From the NCBI GenBank assembly GCA_019448385.1, contig JAGTXO010000018.1:186001-250000 (forward strand): a stretch of 64,000 nt of DNA, in the 5' to 3' direction. Positions 52,184 to 62,136 of the stretch are shown here, in pieces (positions within the stretch are counted from its first letter, which is position 1; each line of letters opens with the position of its first letter). The translations under genes and the position numbers were made by a program. The notes beneath the pieces were generated by a model. It was not told the DNA's origin. It saw only the letters and a program-made list of their open reading frames with translations, and searched no databases. Source of the DNA: Diacronema lutheri (Eukaryota; Haptophyta; Pavlovophyceae; Pavlovales; Pavlovaceae).

Positions 52184-53620
52184 GGGGGGGGCACAGCGGC
52201 CGCCGGAGACGAGGACGCACTCACCGCTGTTGGCAATGCGCGCGTCACGGAGACAACTTGGCGGGCCTCGCACGCAGCTGGGCCGATCGCCGCCGTAGAG
52301 ATGTCTGCAGCCGTCTCCGCGATGCCGATCGTCGCATCTGTTGGCACCGCTGCCATCTGCCGCACCCGCGGCCAGGCTGCCGGCAAGGTCGGCGCGTCGG
52401 GCTCCGAGCTCGGCCACGCAGGCGATGCGGCCGACGGCGGTGACGCTGAGCCCAGCGCCGGGTCCAACGGCTCCACGTCGAGCCGGCTGTGAACGAGCAT
52501 GCTCGCACCACTTGCCCACGCCAGCGCGTCGGACTCAGGCACGTTGTAGATCTGCGCGGGCAACGCGCGTGCGTGCGGCAGGCGCGCGCGCGAGCTTTCA
52601 GGCCACGCGCGCGTGCCGCGCGGGAGGACGGGGCGGTCGCGGCTGCGCTCGACCGCCGGTCGCGGCACCGAGCGACCGTGCGCGCCGCCGCACGTTGTAG
52701 TCGTCGCACAGAAACCAAGCCTCGTTGCGGAGCACGATGGCGACAAGGTGCCCGCTCATCGGCCCCTCGCCCACGTGCACCACGCCGGCGACGAGGAGGT
52801 GGTCGCGCCCGCCGAGCAGCAGCCGCGGCGCGCACACGAGCGCGCGGTTGTTCTTGCACTGCGAGCCATTGCCGCGCGTCGTGCGCGGCGCCTCGACAGC
52901 AATGCTGGCTGGCGTGAGCACGCCCGAGTGGCCCGCGTTCGTGTGGCGATCCCGCGGCGGCCCAGCGGCGCCCCCCAGAGCGTGTGCAAGCGCGCGCGCC
53001 GCATCGCCGCCGACGCTGACGAGTACGGCGATGCCCTCGCCGGCCTCTGAAGGCACGGCGATCTGCTCGAGCACTGGCCCGACGCGTGTGTCGGCTTCAA
53101 AGGCCGCAGCGAGCCCGGGCACTCGGCCGAGCAGCAACCGGAAGAACTCAGCGGCATCCTGCGGCGTCCTTCGCGCGCCACGGCCCGAGATGACGTCGAT
53201 GACGGACACAAGACACAGCCGTGTCGGCGCCCTGGTGTCCTCGATCAGCGTGCCAAAGTCCCGAAAACGCGCCCTCTCGACGCTGTTGGCACGGCGCGAA
53301 GCGGAGCGAAGCATCGCACGGAGCATGTTCAGGGCGAAGAGCGATTGCATAAGGACGGTCGTGTAGCACGCGCTGCCCTCGTTTTTCGCGCCTGCGCCGC
53401 GCCGCGCAGCGCCGGGTGTGCGGGGTGCGCACGCACGGTTTGCGGCGGGATGGAGGGAGGCTGGCTGGGCGCGCGCCGAGCCCGGCAAGCCGTGCAGGCG
53501 CTCACCACGCGGCACGCCGGGCACTCTCACCGGCCACATCGGGCCGTCAAACGCGTCTTCCACAGGCTGCCGACCGACGACGTAAAACTTGCTCAAGGCG
53601 CCGCGCCGTGCACGCGCCAT
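51946..53620 (-). CDS. USP-family ubiquitin hydrolase-like protein, 4 exons
   Basis: The model is complement of 53620..53506, 53391..52694, 52551..52225 and 52053..51946; all junctions are GT-AG, phases close, 415 aa. The Cys box is AKNEGSACYTTVLMQSLFAL (N-x-G-x-x-C-Y), followed by TPQDAAEFFRLLLGRVPGLA, the usual QDA-EF segment. The His box is HVGEGPMSGHLVAIVLRN followed by AWFLCDDYN, whose end is split by intron 2 and continues IYNVPESDALAW. This is the arrangement of peptidase family C19 (USP), which removes ubiquitin from proteins. It is short for a USP and the fingers region is missing, so it may be a minimal or element-borne version. It lies on the same strand as the giant frame and the PIF1 remnant. 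Exon 1 and the last exon are less certain. Confidence 0.72.
52149..52191. repeat. GT microsatellite running into poly-G
   Basis: Nine GT units are followed by 26 G, in the last intron of the USP-like gene (C run then CA repeat on the sense strand). Confidence 0.95.
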
Positions 53621-55139
53621 GCGCGCGCTGTTGCGGGCTGCGCAGCAGGGACGACGGGGGAATTGGCGAGCGAGGGTTGGGCGCAGATCAGCGTGGTGGC
53701 GCGGCAAGACGAGCGCGCGCCGGGCGCCTGGCGCGGAGGCGCCCCGCGCGAGGACGCGAGCCGCTTCTCGCACCGGACGGGCGCCCACGCGCAAGCCGGC
53801 TTTCGAGGGCTGGTGGATGGTGGCAGATGCCGAAACGGACACATGGAATGATGCGTCGGCGGCGCGAGCGCGGGACGATCTTGCCCGGGCAATTTTGCGC
53901 ACGCTGCCAGCGCGCGTATGCGTGCGCATGCAGCGGGCGGCGCGCACGTTGCGCGTGACGGGGCGCCGAGCGGCACACCGGCGGGGACGCGCTCGCCGCT
54001 GCCGTGGCATCGTACGCTGCCTGCGTGCTGGCCCGCACGCACGTTGCCGGCGCGAGGGGACGGCGAGTGCGCCTCGGCCGAACAGGCGCGAACGTTACGC
54101 CCGAGCGCGTGGCCGGGCCCCGCCGACTGCACGCAGCGCCGGCCCAGGCGCGCATCCGCCCGACGCGGATTTGGACGACGCATCGACCGGCACGCCGAGC
54201 GTCTGCGCCCGCCTCGCGGCCGGTCGCGCCGGCCCCTCTTCGGCCCGAGGCCGCACGTCCGCCGCGCGCCGCTTTGGCGCGCGGCGCGGCGCTCCCGGAA
54301 CGCGCATGGCACACGCGCGGTGCGCGGGCACGCCCGCAACGCGCCATTCCAGCGCGAGCAGTTCGGCAAGCTTGCAGCGCGCGAGCAGCCGGGCATGTGC
54401 CGCGGAAACACAGTTCGCTGTGTGCGCCGGCCGCGACGACACGGCGTAGCGGCGCGAGGCTGGCCGCCGGGGCCACGGGCGTACTGCCGTGGCGCGACGC
54501 CATGGTATGAGCATTAAATTCATCGGGGGGTGGGGTGGGGGGGGGGGGGGGGGCGCGTTGTGCGCACTTGGCGCGCGAGTAGTGCGAGTGGCGGGCGAGC
54601 CTCGTCGCCCACGGAGCCCGCCCCCGGCTCGGCGGCGCGCCGCCTGCTCGCCGGGTCGCGCACCGCCGTCGCCGCCGCTGCGCACTTGCCCAGCTTGCCG
54701 GCAGGCGGCAGGCGGCGGCGACGGCGGCGGCGGCGGCTGCGGCTGCGGCGCGAGCGCGACGCCGGGCGGCGGCAGCGCCGACGGCACGCGCGCAGCGGCG
54801 ACCCACGCGGCGGCGGGCAGCGCGCCAGCGTGAGGCCCCTGCGCGCCGGCCGCATTGGCGCCGCCCTGCGCGCCCTAGAAGGGCGCGCAGGTACGCGGGC
54901 CGGTCGCGCGGCGCGCGGTGCTGGCGAGCACCCGACGGCTGCGCGTCGGCGCGAGCGGCGCGGCGGGCGTCGCGCCGGCGGGTGCTGGCCAGCACCGCGC
55001 GCCGGCGGCGCGCCCGCCGCCAGCGCGCCGCCCGCCGCCGGCGCCGCGCGCGCCGTCCGCGCCCGCCGCCACCGCGCGCCGCCGCCGCGCATTCGCGCGC
55101 GGCGGCGACGGCGGCCGCGGCGAGCGCCGCCGCCGCCGC
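53621..55139. other. no gene recognised
   Basis: This lies between the USP-like gene and the PIF1 remnant. It contains a G-rich tract at 54525-54553 and long Arg/Ala-rich open frames on both strands that look like GC-bias artefacts. The Ala-rich frame running out of the PIF1 fragment (minus) continues here without a clear end. Confidence 0.4.
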
Positions 55140-56195
55140 CTCGCCACCGCTGACCGCGCGGAGCACCTCTTTGAAGACGACGCTGCGCGTCACGAGGTCC
55201 GGGCCGAGCGCAAAGCGGACGCGCGACGTGTGCCCGACGCGCGAAGCGGCCACGTGGAGCTGGCCGTGCGTGAAGCACGGCTCGGCGAGCCACACGCCCG
55301 CGCACCCGAGCGCTTGCCCCTGCGCCTCGTTACGCCGGCCGCACCGGGGAACTGGCGGCGCATCCGCACAAGCGCGAACGTGCCGTCGTCGGGCGAGTGG
55401 TGGTCGACACGCGCGACGAGCACGGTGCTGTCGCGCCCGGCGGCCGCGCCGGGGCGTGCGCACTCGAGCAGCCGGCCGCCGGCGCGCATGCCGCGCACGA
55501 TCAGCCGCGTGCCGCCGCACAGCCCCTCGCCGGGCGAGAGGTTGCGCGGCAGCATCACCACCATCCCGGGCTTCAGGTCGAGGACGCGGTGCGGCATCTG
55601 CGCGTGCTCGAGCGAGTCGAGGAATTCGACCGACGCCAGCGCAATCTGCTTGCCCGCCCCGTCGTCGCGCCAGCTCGTCCGCCGACGCGCACCTCGCCGC
55701 CGCGCCCGGGAAGCGGCCGATCGCCAGCCAGTTGATCCGCGCCACGTCCGTCTGCTTGGCGCAGAGCACCGCGCGGTCGCACAGCGAGCCGTCGTCGGTC
55801 CAACACGTCGCGCCTTGGACAAAGTCGTCACGAGCTCCGTCGGGTATGCCGAGCCCACGCGGATGGGGACGCCGCCGACGGCCTCGGGCAGCTGCACGGG
55901 ATCGAGCGGGAACGCGCCGGGCATGGCCCCGGCCGCCGGCACCGCCGCGGGAAAGGCGCCGTCGCCGGGGCTGCGCAGCAGCTCCGCCCACTCGCCCGCG
56001 CCGAGCGCGTCGCCCGTGTCGCGCGCCGCGCTCGAGGCGCGAACGTTCTCGACCAAGGCGTGCTGCCGATCGTGCTGCCACTGCGCCGAGTACTTGAGGC
56101 AAAAGCGCACGATCTGCGCGCGCGAGCCGCGCCGCACCACCGGCAAGCACTGGCGAAAGTCGCCGGCGAGCAGCAACGTCTTGCGCGGGGAAGGC
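55140..56195 (-). pseudogene. PIF1-like helicase C-terminal half, frameshifted
   Basis: Minus-strand fragments in alternating frames give, in order, the PIF1 motifs KTLLLAGDFRQCLPVVRRGS (motif III area), TELVTTL, then in another frame AVLCAKQTDVARINWLAIGR and PGAAARCASADEL. The first frame resumes with FLDSLEHAQMPHRVLDLKPG, then MVVMLPRNLSPGEGLCGGTR and RMRRQFP. The other frame ends with QGQALGCAGVWLAEPCFTHG followed by QLHVAASRV. At least three frame changes break it, and the P-loop half is absent upstream. PIF1 helicases of this type occur as host genes and as the helicase part of Helitrons; no Rep domain is visible. A decayed transposon remnant is most likely. Confidence 0.82.
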
Positions 56196-57841
56196 CGAGC
56201 CCCTTTGCCGATAAAAAGCGCATCCGTGCGTCGATGCTTCCCCCCGAGGTGCAAGTGCCCCAACAAGCGGCAGAAGAGCAAGAGCCTCCCACGCCGTTTT
56301 CCGGGCGGACTCCCTCGGCCCAGTCCAAGCATCCAACCAGCCCAAGCGGCGACGCCTGCTTGGATGCGCTGTCGACGCCTGAGCATCCAACCAGCTCGAG
56401 CAGCGACGCCGTGCAGCGAAGTGACCGGCGAAACAGGCCCAACGGGCCCCCCTCCGCGCCTAGCCGCCACGCGCCGCACACGCCGAGGCCCAAAGGCGGC
56501 CGGCAAATGCCCCCGCCCCCGCACCGCCCGCGCGCCGCCGCCGAAAAGTGAGCTGCCCGCCTCCACGCGGCCGTGCAGCCCGACGCCTTGAGCGAGCGCA
56601 ACGCCGCCCGTCACCAGCAAGCCGCCGCCGTGCACGTCGCCCGAACATTCCCCTCGGACCCGAGCCCCAGCCGCCACCCGGTACCCGAGCACCACCCCCA
56701 CCCCCACCCAGCCAGGCGCCGCCGCGCGGCGCGGCGCCGCCGCAGAGCGCGCCGCGGCCCGCCACCAGCGTGCCAAGCGCCAAAATGCCGCCCGTGCAGC
56801 CGCGCGCGCGCGCCTCGCCGTCCCCAAACCCACCGACCGGGGCGCAAAGTATGTTGTTCGTGGTGCCGGCGCAGTCGATGGGCAAGGGCGGCGGGGCGCG
56901 CGGAGCGCGGCCACTAGAGCACGAAAACGCAGGCGAGACGATCGAGCGCGCGCTCGAAGTGCGGCATGCAGCTCTTCGGAGACGAACGGCACCTCGGGCA
57001 CAAGGCCCAGGTCGACATCTGCCCGTAAGCGCGCGCGATCGCACGCCGTGGGCGCGAGCGCGTGCGTACAAGGGGAAAGGAGGGGGGGGGGGGGGGGGGG
57101 GGGGGGGGACACGGCTGCGGCAAGAGCGGCGGCGAGGGCGGCCGCGAAGGCAGCGGCGCTGGCGGCGGCGAGAATGGGGGCGCGGGCGGCGGCGCGGGCG
57201 GCGGCGCTGGTAGCGGTGCTGGCGGCAGCGAGGGAGGCGGTGAAGGCGGTGAAGGCGGCGCTGGTGGTAGCGGCAGGATGGCGGCAGGTACGACCATTAG
57301 CAGTGCTCGCTGCGGCAACGAGCAGTGCTGCGCGGGCGCTCTCGCCGCTCATGGCCGTCAGCACTGCTCGTTGTCGCAGCGAGCCCATCGACGCCTCCTA
57401 GAGCGAGTTGTAGCCGAATCATTGTTGGGCGCGCGCCCTTCTCGAGAAGAAGCTGCAGAATGTGAACTGCATCGAGGTCCACCGAGTCTCGACCTTTTGA
57501 CCGGCGGCCGCGCCGACCTACCCTCGATCGTGGTCGACTTGAAGGCCTCGGCACTAGCCAACGACAGGTTGAGGTCGGCGCGGCCGAACTCGGTGACGCG
57601 CTGTCGGGGCGGCGCGATCGGGCCACCAAATTGAAAGCACGGCACGCGCGGCGGCGGCGGCGGCGATCACCCACGCACCTGATGCGGCCGTTCGTTCGGG
57701 TTGGTGCGTTCCTCCGCGCGCCCGAGCCCATCGTGGCGGCCGAAAAAACGTGGGGGCGCCATCGTGTCCGGAGGGGACGCCTTTCGCTCCGAGCGTCGTC
57801 GAGCTCGCCCCCCCCCCGCGAGTCCGCCAGCGCGCGCCGGT
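56196..57841. other. repeat-derived, no gene
   Basis: It begins with the 18-mer shared with 29995, then short direct repeats containing AAGCATCCAACCAGC and GCTTGGATGC (56320-56400). A block (56690-56910, minus orientation) is homologous to 62.97-63.30 kb. After that come a poly-G run (57082-57108), a Gly/Ala-coding GGC-rich stretch and an inverted repeat. The upstream end of the region abuts the proteasome gene's 5' flank. I see no conserved protein. Confidence 0.5.
57306..57383. repeat. 25-bp inverted repeat (stem-loop)
   Basis: The left arm 57306..57330 starts CTCGCTGCGGCAACGAGCAG and the right arm 57359..57383 is its complement with one mismatch; the loop is 28 bp. It could be a folded transcript, a transposon end pair or a terminator-like structure. 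No coding role is visible. Confidence 0.85.
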
Positions 57842-58863
57842 ATGTTTCGCAACCAGTACGACACCGACTGCATCACGTGGTCGCCTGCCGGGCGCATCCA
57901 CCAGATTGAGTACGCGATGGAGGCCGTGAAGCAGGGCTCGGCCGCCGTCGGCCTTCGCTCCAAGACGCACGCGCTCGTCGCGTCGATCAAAAAGTCGTCC
58001 AACGAGCTGTCGTCATACCAGAAGAAGATCTTCAAGATCGACGAGCACATGGGCATCGCGATTGCCGGCCTCGTTCCCGATGGCCGCGTCTTAGCCAAGT
58101 ACATGCGCTCCGAGTGCCTCAACTACAGGTTCGTGTACGACGGCCCGCTGCAGGTGGGGCGGCTCGTCGCGCAGGTCGCCGACAAGTCGCAGCTCGGCAC
58201 GCAGCGCGCGGGCCACAGGCCGTACGGCGTGGGCCTCCTTGTCGCCGGCTACGACCAGACCGGCCCGCACATCTTCCAGACCTGCCCCTCGGGCAACTTT
58301 TGGGAGTACCACGCGTTCGCGATCGGTGCGCGCGCACACGCTGCCGCCGGCGCCGGCGCGCGCCCCGTCGCCGAGCGCGCGCGACGCGCGTGCGCGCGGC
58401 TCGCAGCCGTTCAGCGTGCGCGATGCGCGGTGCTGGGTGTGCATGGCGGCGTTGCCCACGCGCCGCAGCGAAGCGATGCGCGTCGAGCGAAGCCCGTGGG
58501 TGTCCCCGCGCGCGCGCTGACGCGCTGCGCCGCCGGGCTGCGCCACCTCTCGCGGCCGCGCGCCGCGGCCCGTGGCGATGCGCAGGCTCGCGATCGCAGG
58601 CGGCGCGCACGTACCTCGAGCGCCGCTTCGAGGCGTTCGAGGAGCTCCCGCTCGACGAGCTTGTCATGCACGCGCTGCTCTCGCTGCGCGAGACGCTCGC
58701 GGCCGGCGCCGAGCTGACGACGAGTAACGTCGCCCTTGGGTACGTGACGGCCGGCGGCACGTTCACCGTGCTCGAGGACGAAGCGGTGCAGCCGTACCTC
58801 GACATGATCGGGCAGGCGGACGCGCCTGGCGCGCCTGGCGCCGCTGCGCAGATGGAGGAGTGA
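57842..58863 (+). CDS. PSMA1: 20S proteasome subunit alpha type-1 (alpha-6), 2 exons
   Basis: Exons are 57842..58325 and 58586..58863, with a 260-bp GT-AG intron in phase 1, giving 253 aa. The alpha-subunit N-terminal signature is split over [20 protein letters not shown] and [20 protein letters not shown]. The family-specific run [20 protein letters not shown] follows. The junction restores [20 protein letters not shown], which is diagnostic for PSMA1. The C-terminus ends in an acidic MEE. PSMA1 sits in the outer ring of the 20S core, which gates substrate entry. The start Met is the one directly preceding FRNQYD. This is an ordinary housekeeping gene and marks the resumption of host sequence. 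Confidence 0.96.
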
Positions 58864-59672
58864 CGAGCGAGGGCACTCTCTGACTGCCCGGCGACTGCAG
58901 ACTGGGACCCGGGCAGACAGTCACGGTGTGAGCGGCTGGCGCAGCGGCCGAGGACAAGGCGGGCGCCGGCGCGGCAGCCCGCGCGCTTCGACTTGCGGCG
59001 CGCGGCTCGCGGCGCACAGCTCTGGGCTCGTGGACTCGTGGTGCACGCCCGTAGGTGTGGGCAAGCGCTCAGACGACCGGAAAAACAGTCACGACGCATC
59101 CAGGGCTCCTTCGCCGCCGCTGGACGCCGCGGCAGCCGCTGCCGCGCGCCCTCGCGTGGCGCGGCCAGCCGTCGCGCCTAAAACGCCCGAAACGGGCAAG
59201 GCAGCGATTTTCTGCGCACGGGGTATGCTCTCGACTGGCACCGAGCACCGGATGCGCCGCCTCGGCCGAAGCCCGTGCGATGTCCATCTCAGCCACGTTG
59301 ACATTTGCCACACGCACAGGCGTGACGCGACGAAGCCGAGTGAGCAGCGATCTGTCTTCTGCGCTGGTCCGGAGCATACAGTGTCAAGCGCGTGCGGACT
59401 CACACGCGGGCGCGGCAGCTCGTTGCGCAGGGCGAGCTGACCGTCGCAAGCGCCGTGCGACCCCCAAGCAAGAGATGCCAGCCAGGCAAGTGTGCGGGTA
59501 GGCTCGTGCGCGCGAACCGAGCGCAGGCGGCAGCCAATGGCAAAGCGCAGCGACGCGCACGCCTGCTCGGCGTCTGGCAGAGGCAGGTGCCTCGCTGCGC
59601 CGTGCAGCTCGTCGCTGTGTGCAGCGGGCAGTGCAGTGTACGACGATCACTGTGTTGGGTGCAAAGCGCGCC
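58864..59672. other. no gene recognised
   Basis: This separates the proteasome gene from the small convergent minus-strand gene. Short open frames occur on both strands but none shows a domain or good composition. Confidence 0.4.
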
Positions 59673-60266
59673 TCAGCCCCATAGCTTCAGCGTGAACGGC
59701 TGCGCCAGCTTGCGCTTGCGCTCCTCCTCGTCAAGTGCCATCTTGCGCTCCTCGAGAGCCAACTTGCGCTCCTCGAGATCCAGCTTGCGCTGGCGCTCCT
59801 CCTCGTCGAAAGCCCGCATGCGCTTGCGCTCGTCCCCGTTGAGCTTGATGGTGACGAAGACACACGCGGCGCACGTGATCGTGAGCCATTTGCCTGTCAA
59901 GAGCACCGCGTCGCTTAGCCGTTTGCCTGTCAAGAGCACCGCGTCGGCGAGCGCACGAGGTGCCATATGGATCGACCATTGGCCAAACCAGTTTGCAATC
60001 GCAAGCACAATGTCCGCGAAAAGCCGCGACGGTGTGTTGAAGAGCATGCGCGGCCGCGCGCGCGCGGCGCGATGCGACAGCCGCACGCGCGCGGCGTGCA
60101 GAGGCAGCGGCGTGTGGCCGACGACGGTGGCCTGGGAGGGGCCGTAATGAGGCGCTGTGCCAGTGAGGCCACGGCCGCGCCACCGAATGGCGCCGAGCGG
60201 CACGAAGGGGGGTGGGGGCGGTGCCGCACTGCCGTCAACGATGAGCGCGACAAGCAGCAACCTCAT
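59673..60266 (-). CDS. hypothetical membrane protein with coiled-coil tail
   Basis: An open frame of 197 aa, no family recognised. The start MRLLLVALIVDGSAAPPPPP looks like a short signal peptide. A middle helix FADIVLAIANWFGQW is followed by a tandem 12-residue repeat (ALADAVLLTGKR then LSDAVLLTGKW) and a membrane segment WLTITCAACVFVTIKL. The last 50 residues are a highly charged coiled coil built on an (LEERK-A) repeat, for example LDLEERKLALEERKMALDEE. The composition is less Arg-biased than the random frames nearby, which supports real coding. It lies next to two repeats, so it could also be element-associated. Confidence 0.55.
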   Translation of the reverse strand: MRLLLVALIVDGSAAPPPPPFVPLGAIRWRGRGLTGTAPHYGPSQATVVGHTPLPLHAARVRLSHRAARARPRMLFNTPSRLFADIVLAIANWFGQWSIHMAPRALADAVLLTGKRLSDAVLLTGKWLTITCAACVFVTIKLNGDERKRMRAFDEEERQRKLDLEERKLALEERKMALDEEERKRKLAQPFTLKLWG

Positions 60267-60294
60267 GGCGGCACCACCATCCGCTCACCCTTGT

Positions 60295-60427
60295 TCAACA
60301 GAGCTATATACTAACGACGCTTACAGGCGGGTCAGCAGGGGGGCGTGCACGGGGCCGAGGCTGGACAAATGGAGCGAGCGAAAGAGAGCGCGCGCGCAAC
60401 GTCGGGCCGAAGTCAACAGAGCTATAT
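60295..60427 (+). mobile_element. dispersed repeat copy 2 with 15-bp flanking duplication
   Basis: The 103-bp repeat body (60310..60412) is flanked by a perfect 15-bp direct repeat, TCAACAGAGCTATAT, at 60295..60309 and 60413..60427. The body matches 28186..28290. Long target duplications of this kind are usual for retroposed short elements (SINE-like) and for some intron-generating elements. The second duplication overlaps the left TA of the following transposon. Confidence 0.75.
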
Positions 60428-62134
60428 GGGGGGTTCGGCTAGTATTGGCCCACGATAACCGCCAAAACCAGTCGCAACGCCAGCATGGCTGACGCCCGTC
60501 CGGCTGGGCGTGAGACCTCGCGCTTTCGGCAACGGCTTGGGCACGTCCGTCTCGCTAACTTTGCCGCTGGCGAACTCGGCCACCAAGCTCACCTCGCGCC
60601 GCGACAGCGCGCCCAAACTGACCCAAAAAATCTCCTCTGGGCCAACACTGACCGGGCGCGCGCATGGCGCGCGCTGAGCGCGCTCCTCTTCCCAGCTTCA
60701 TGCAGAGCGCTCAAGGGCGGCGACTCGACCACCAATGAACCGCTCGGAGGCCACGCAAGATGCGCCTGCCACGCGCAGCCGCGCGCGCACCGTCGTGGTG
60801 GTGGTCGAGCGTGGACACTGTCACGCGGCGCACGTGAAGTCGTGAACGCGCTGCTTGCGCGTGGCTCCTCGCCGAGTCCACACAGAGCGAACATAGAGTG
60901 CTCAAGGACCACGACTCGACCACCAATGAGCCGCTAGTATGCCGCGCAACCGCTCATGCGCAGCCGGCCGGCACTCAGCGGCTGGCGGCTGGCGGCAGGT
61001 GCCCGTGGCCGCGGGCGCGGTCGCGGCCGCATGCTGATGCAGCCAGAATCAGATTTCAGGCGCGGACTCATCGCCGCTGAGGGCCCCTCCGCACTCGTCG
61101 CACCAGATGTGGCCATTCTCGTCGGGCGCTGGCAGACCCGCGACAAGCATCATGTCGCACGACGGGCAGCAGCGCGCGACGACAGAGCTGCCGATTCCGG
61201 CGAGCGCGGGCGACACCACCTCGGGCATGATTGTAGTGTCGCTCGCGCCCAGAGCCGCAATCACCTCGGCGGGCAACTCGCCCTCGTTCTTGACTTTGGC
61301 CTTGGAGATGCGCCCGGTGCGCGAGGTGACGAGCGCCTTTAGCGGCTGCCTCAAAGTGCGAGAGGACAGGCGCGGGGCCAGGCACGCGCGGGGCGGCGTC
61401 AGCTGCGGAGGCCGAGGCTGGCGGCGCCGGCGCGGCGCTAGGCGCGGCGAGTGCGAGCGCAACGGGTTCAGCCGCAGCGGGGTCAGTCGCCAGCGCACTT
61501 GCGGGCGCGGCTGCCTGCGTGCACGCGGCCGAGCTGCTCGTGGCGGCCACGTCCGCCGCGCCCGGCGGTGTCGGGAGCAGGCGAGTGAGGTCCCACTGCA
61601 GGTAGTCCTCGGCGTCCTTGAAGTAGCCCACGTCGGCGTTAAGCTTCTCCATTTTGTGCGGCTTGAACAGCCGTGGCTTGCGCGGCTGCAGAGCCCTCCC
61701 TGCCCGCGCGTGTGGCCGGCCGGCGCGGCCGACAGCGCTCTCCGCAAGCGCGCCGAGCGCGCCGCCTCCGCCGTCTTGAGCACGTCGAGCTCTGCCTTGA
61801 CGCGGGCGAGCTCTGCCTCGAGCGCCGCCGCCTGCTGCCCGTCGGCGATCGCCCGCTGCATGAAGGCGAACGCGTCCGACGGTGTTAGCGCCGGGCCCGC
61901 CGCCGCCCGCGTCGACTCCGCCGACCCCGCCGAGCCCGCCGAGAGACTCCCTCGCGGTGCTTGAACGACATCGACCCGCACGGCCTTGCTGGCGGCTGCC
62001 TTGTTGCGCGCGGCACTGCCGAGCTGGCCTCCGAGCCGCGCGCTCGAGCCGCCCATGGACTTGGGCATCTCCCGCGCAAAAAACACGAACGCGGGCCAAC
62101 GCTAACGGCGGGCCAATACTAGCCGAACCCCCCA
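60427..62134. mobile_element. 1.7-kb inverted-repeat DNA transposon with TA duplications
   Basis: Perfect 25-bp terminal inverted repeats lie at 60427..60451 (TGGGGGGTTCGGCTAGTATT...) and 62110..62134. Each end is flanked by TA (60425-60426, 62135-62136). TA duplications suggest a Tc1/mariner-like mobilising enzyme, but no DDE transposase is encoded, so the copy is non-autonomous. Inside are a degenerate tandem duplication of about 185 bp (60700-60990) containing GACTCGACCACCAATGA, and a broken zinc-ribbon reading frame on the minus strand. Confidence 0.85.
61049..62086 (-). pseudogene. coiled-coil zinc-ribbon protein inside the transposon, two frame changes
   Basis: The start MFFAREMPKSMGGSS is followed by an Ala-rich coiled coil (EAELARVKAELDVLKTAEAA). 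The sense sequence then continues in another frame with LFKPHKMEKLNADVGYFKDA and VLSHFEAAAKGA. It returns to the first frame for LVTSRTGRISKAKVKNEGEL and a C-terminal zinc ribbon with CCPSC and CDEC. I found no good splice sites for the two switches, so compensating indels are more likely than introns. The family is unknown. It is neither a recognisable transposase nor a host protein I can name, and may be captured host sequence. Confidence 0.5.
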
Positions 62135-62136
62135 TA

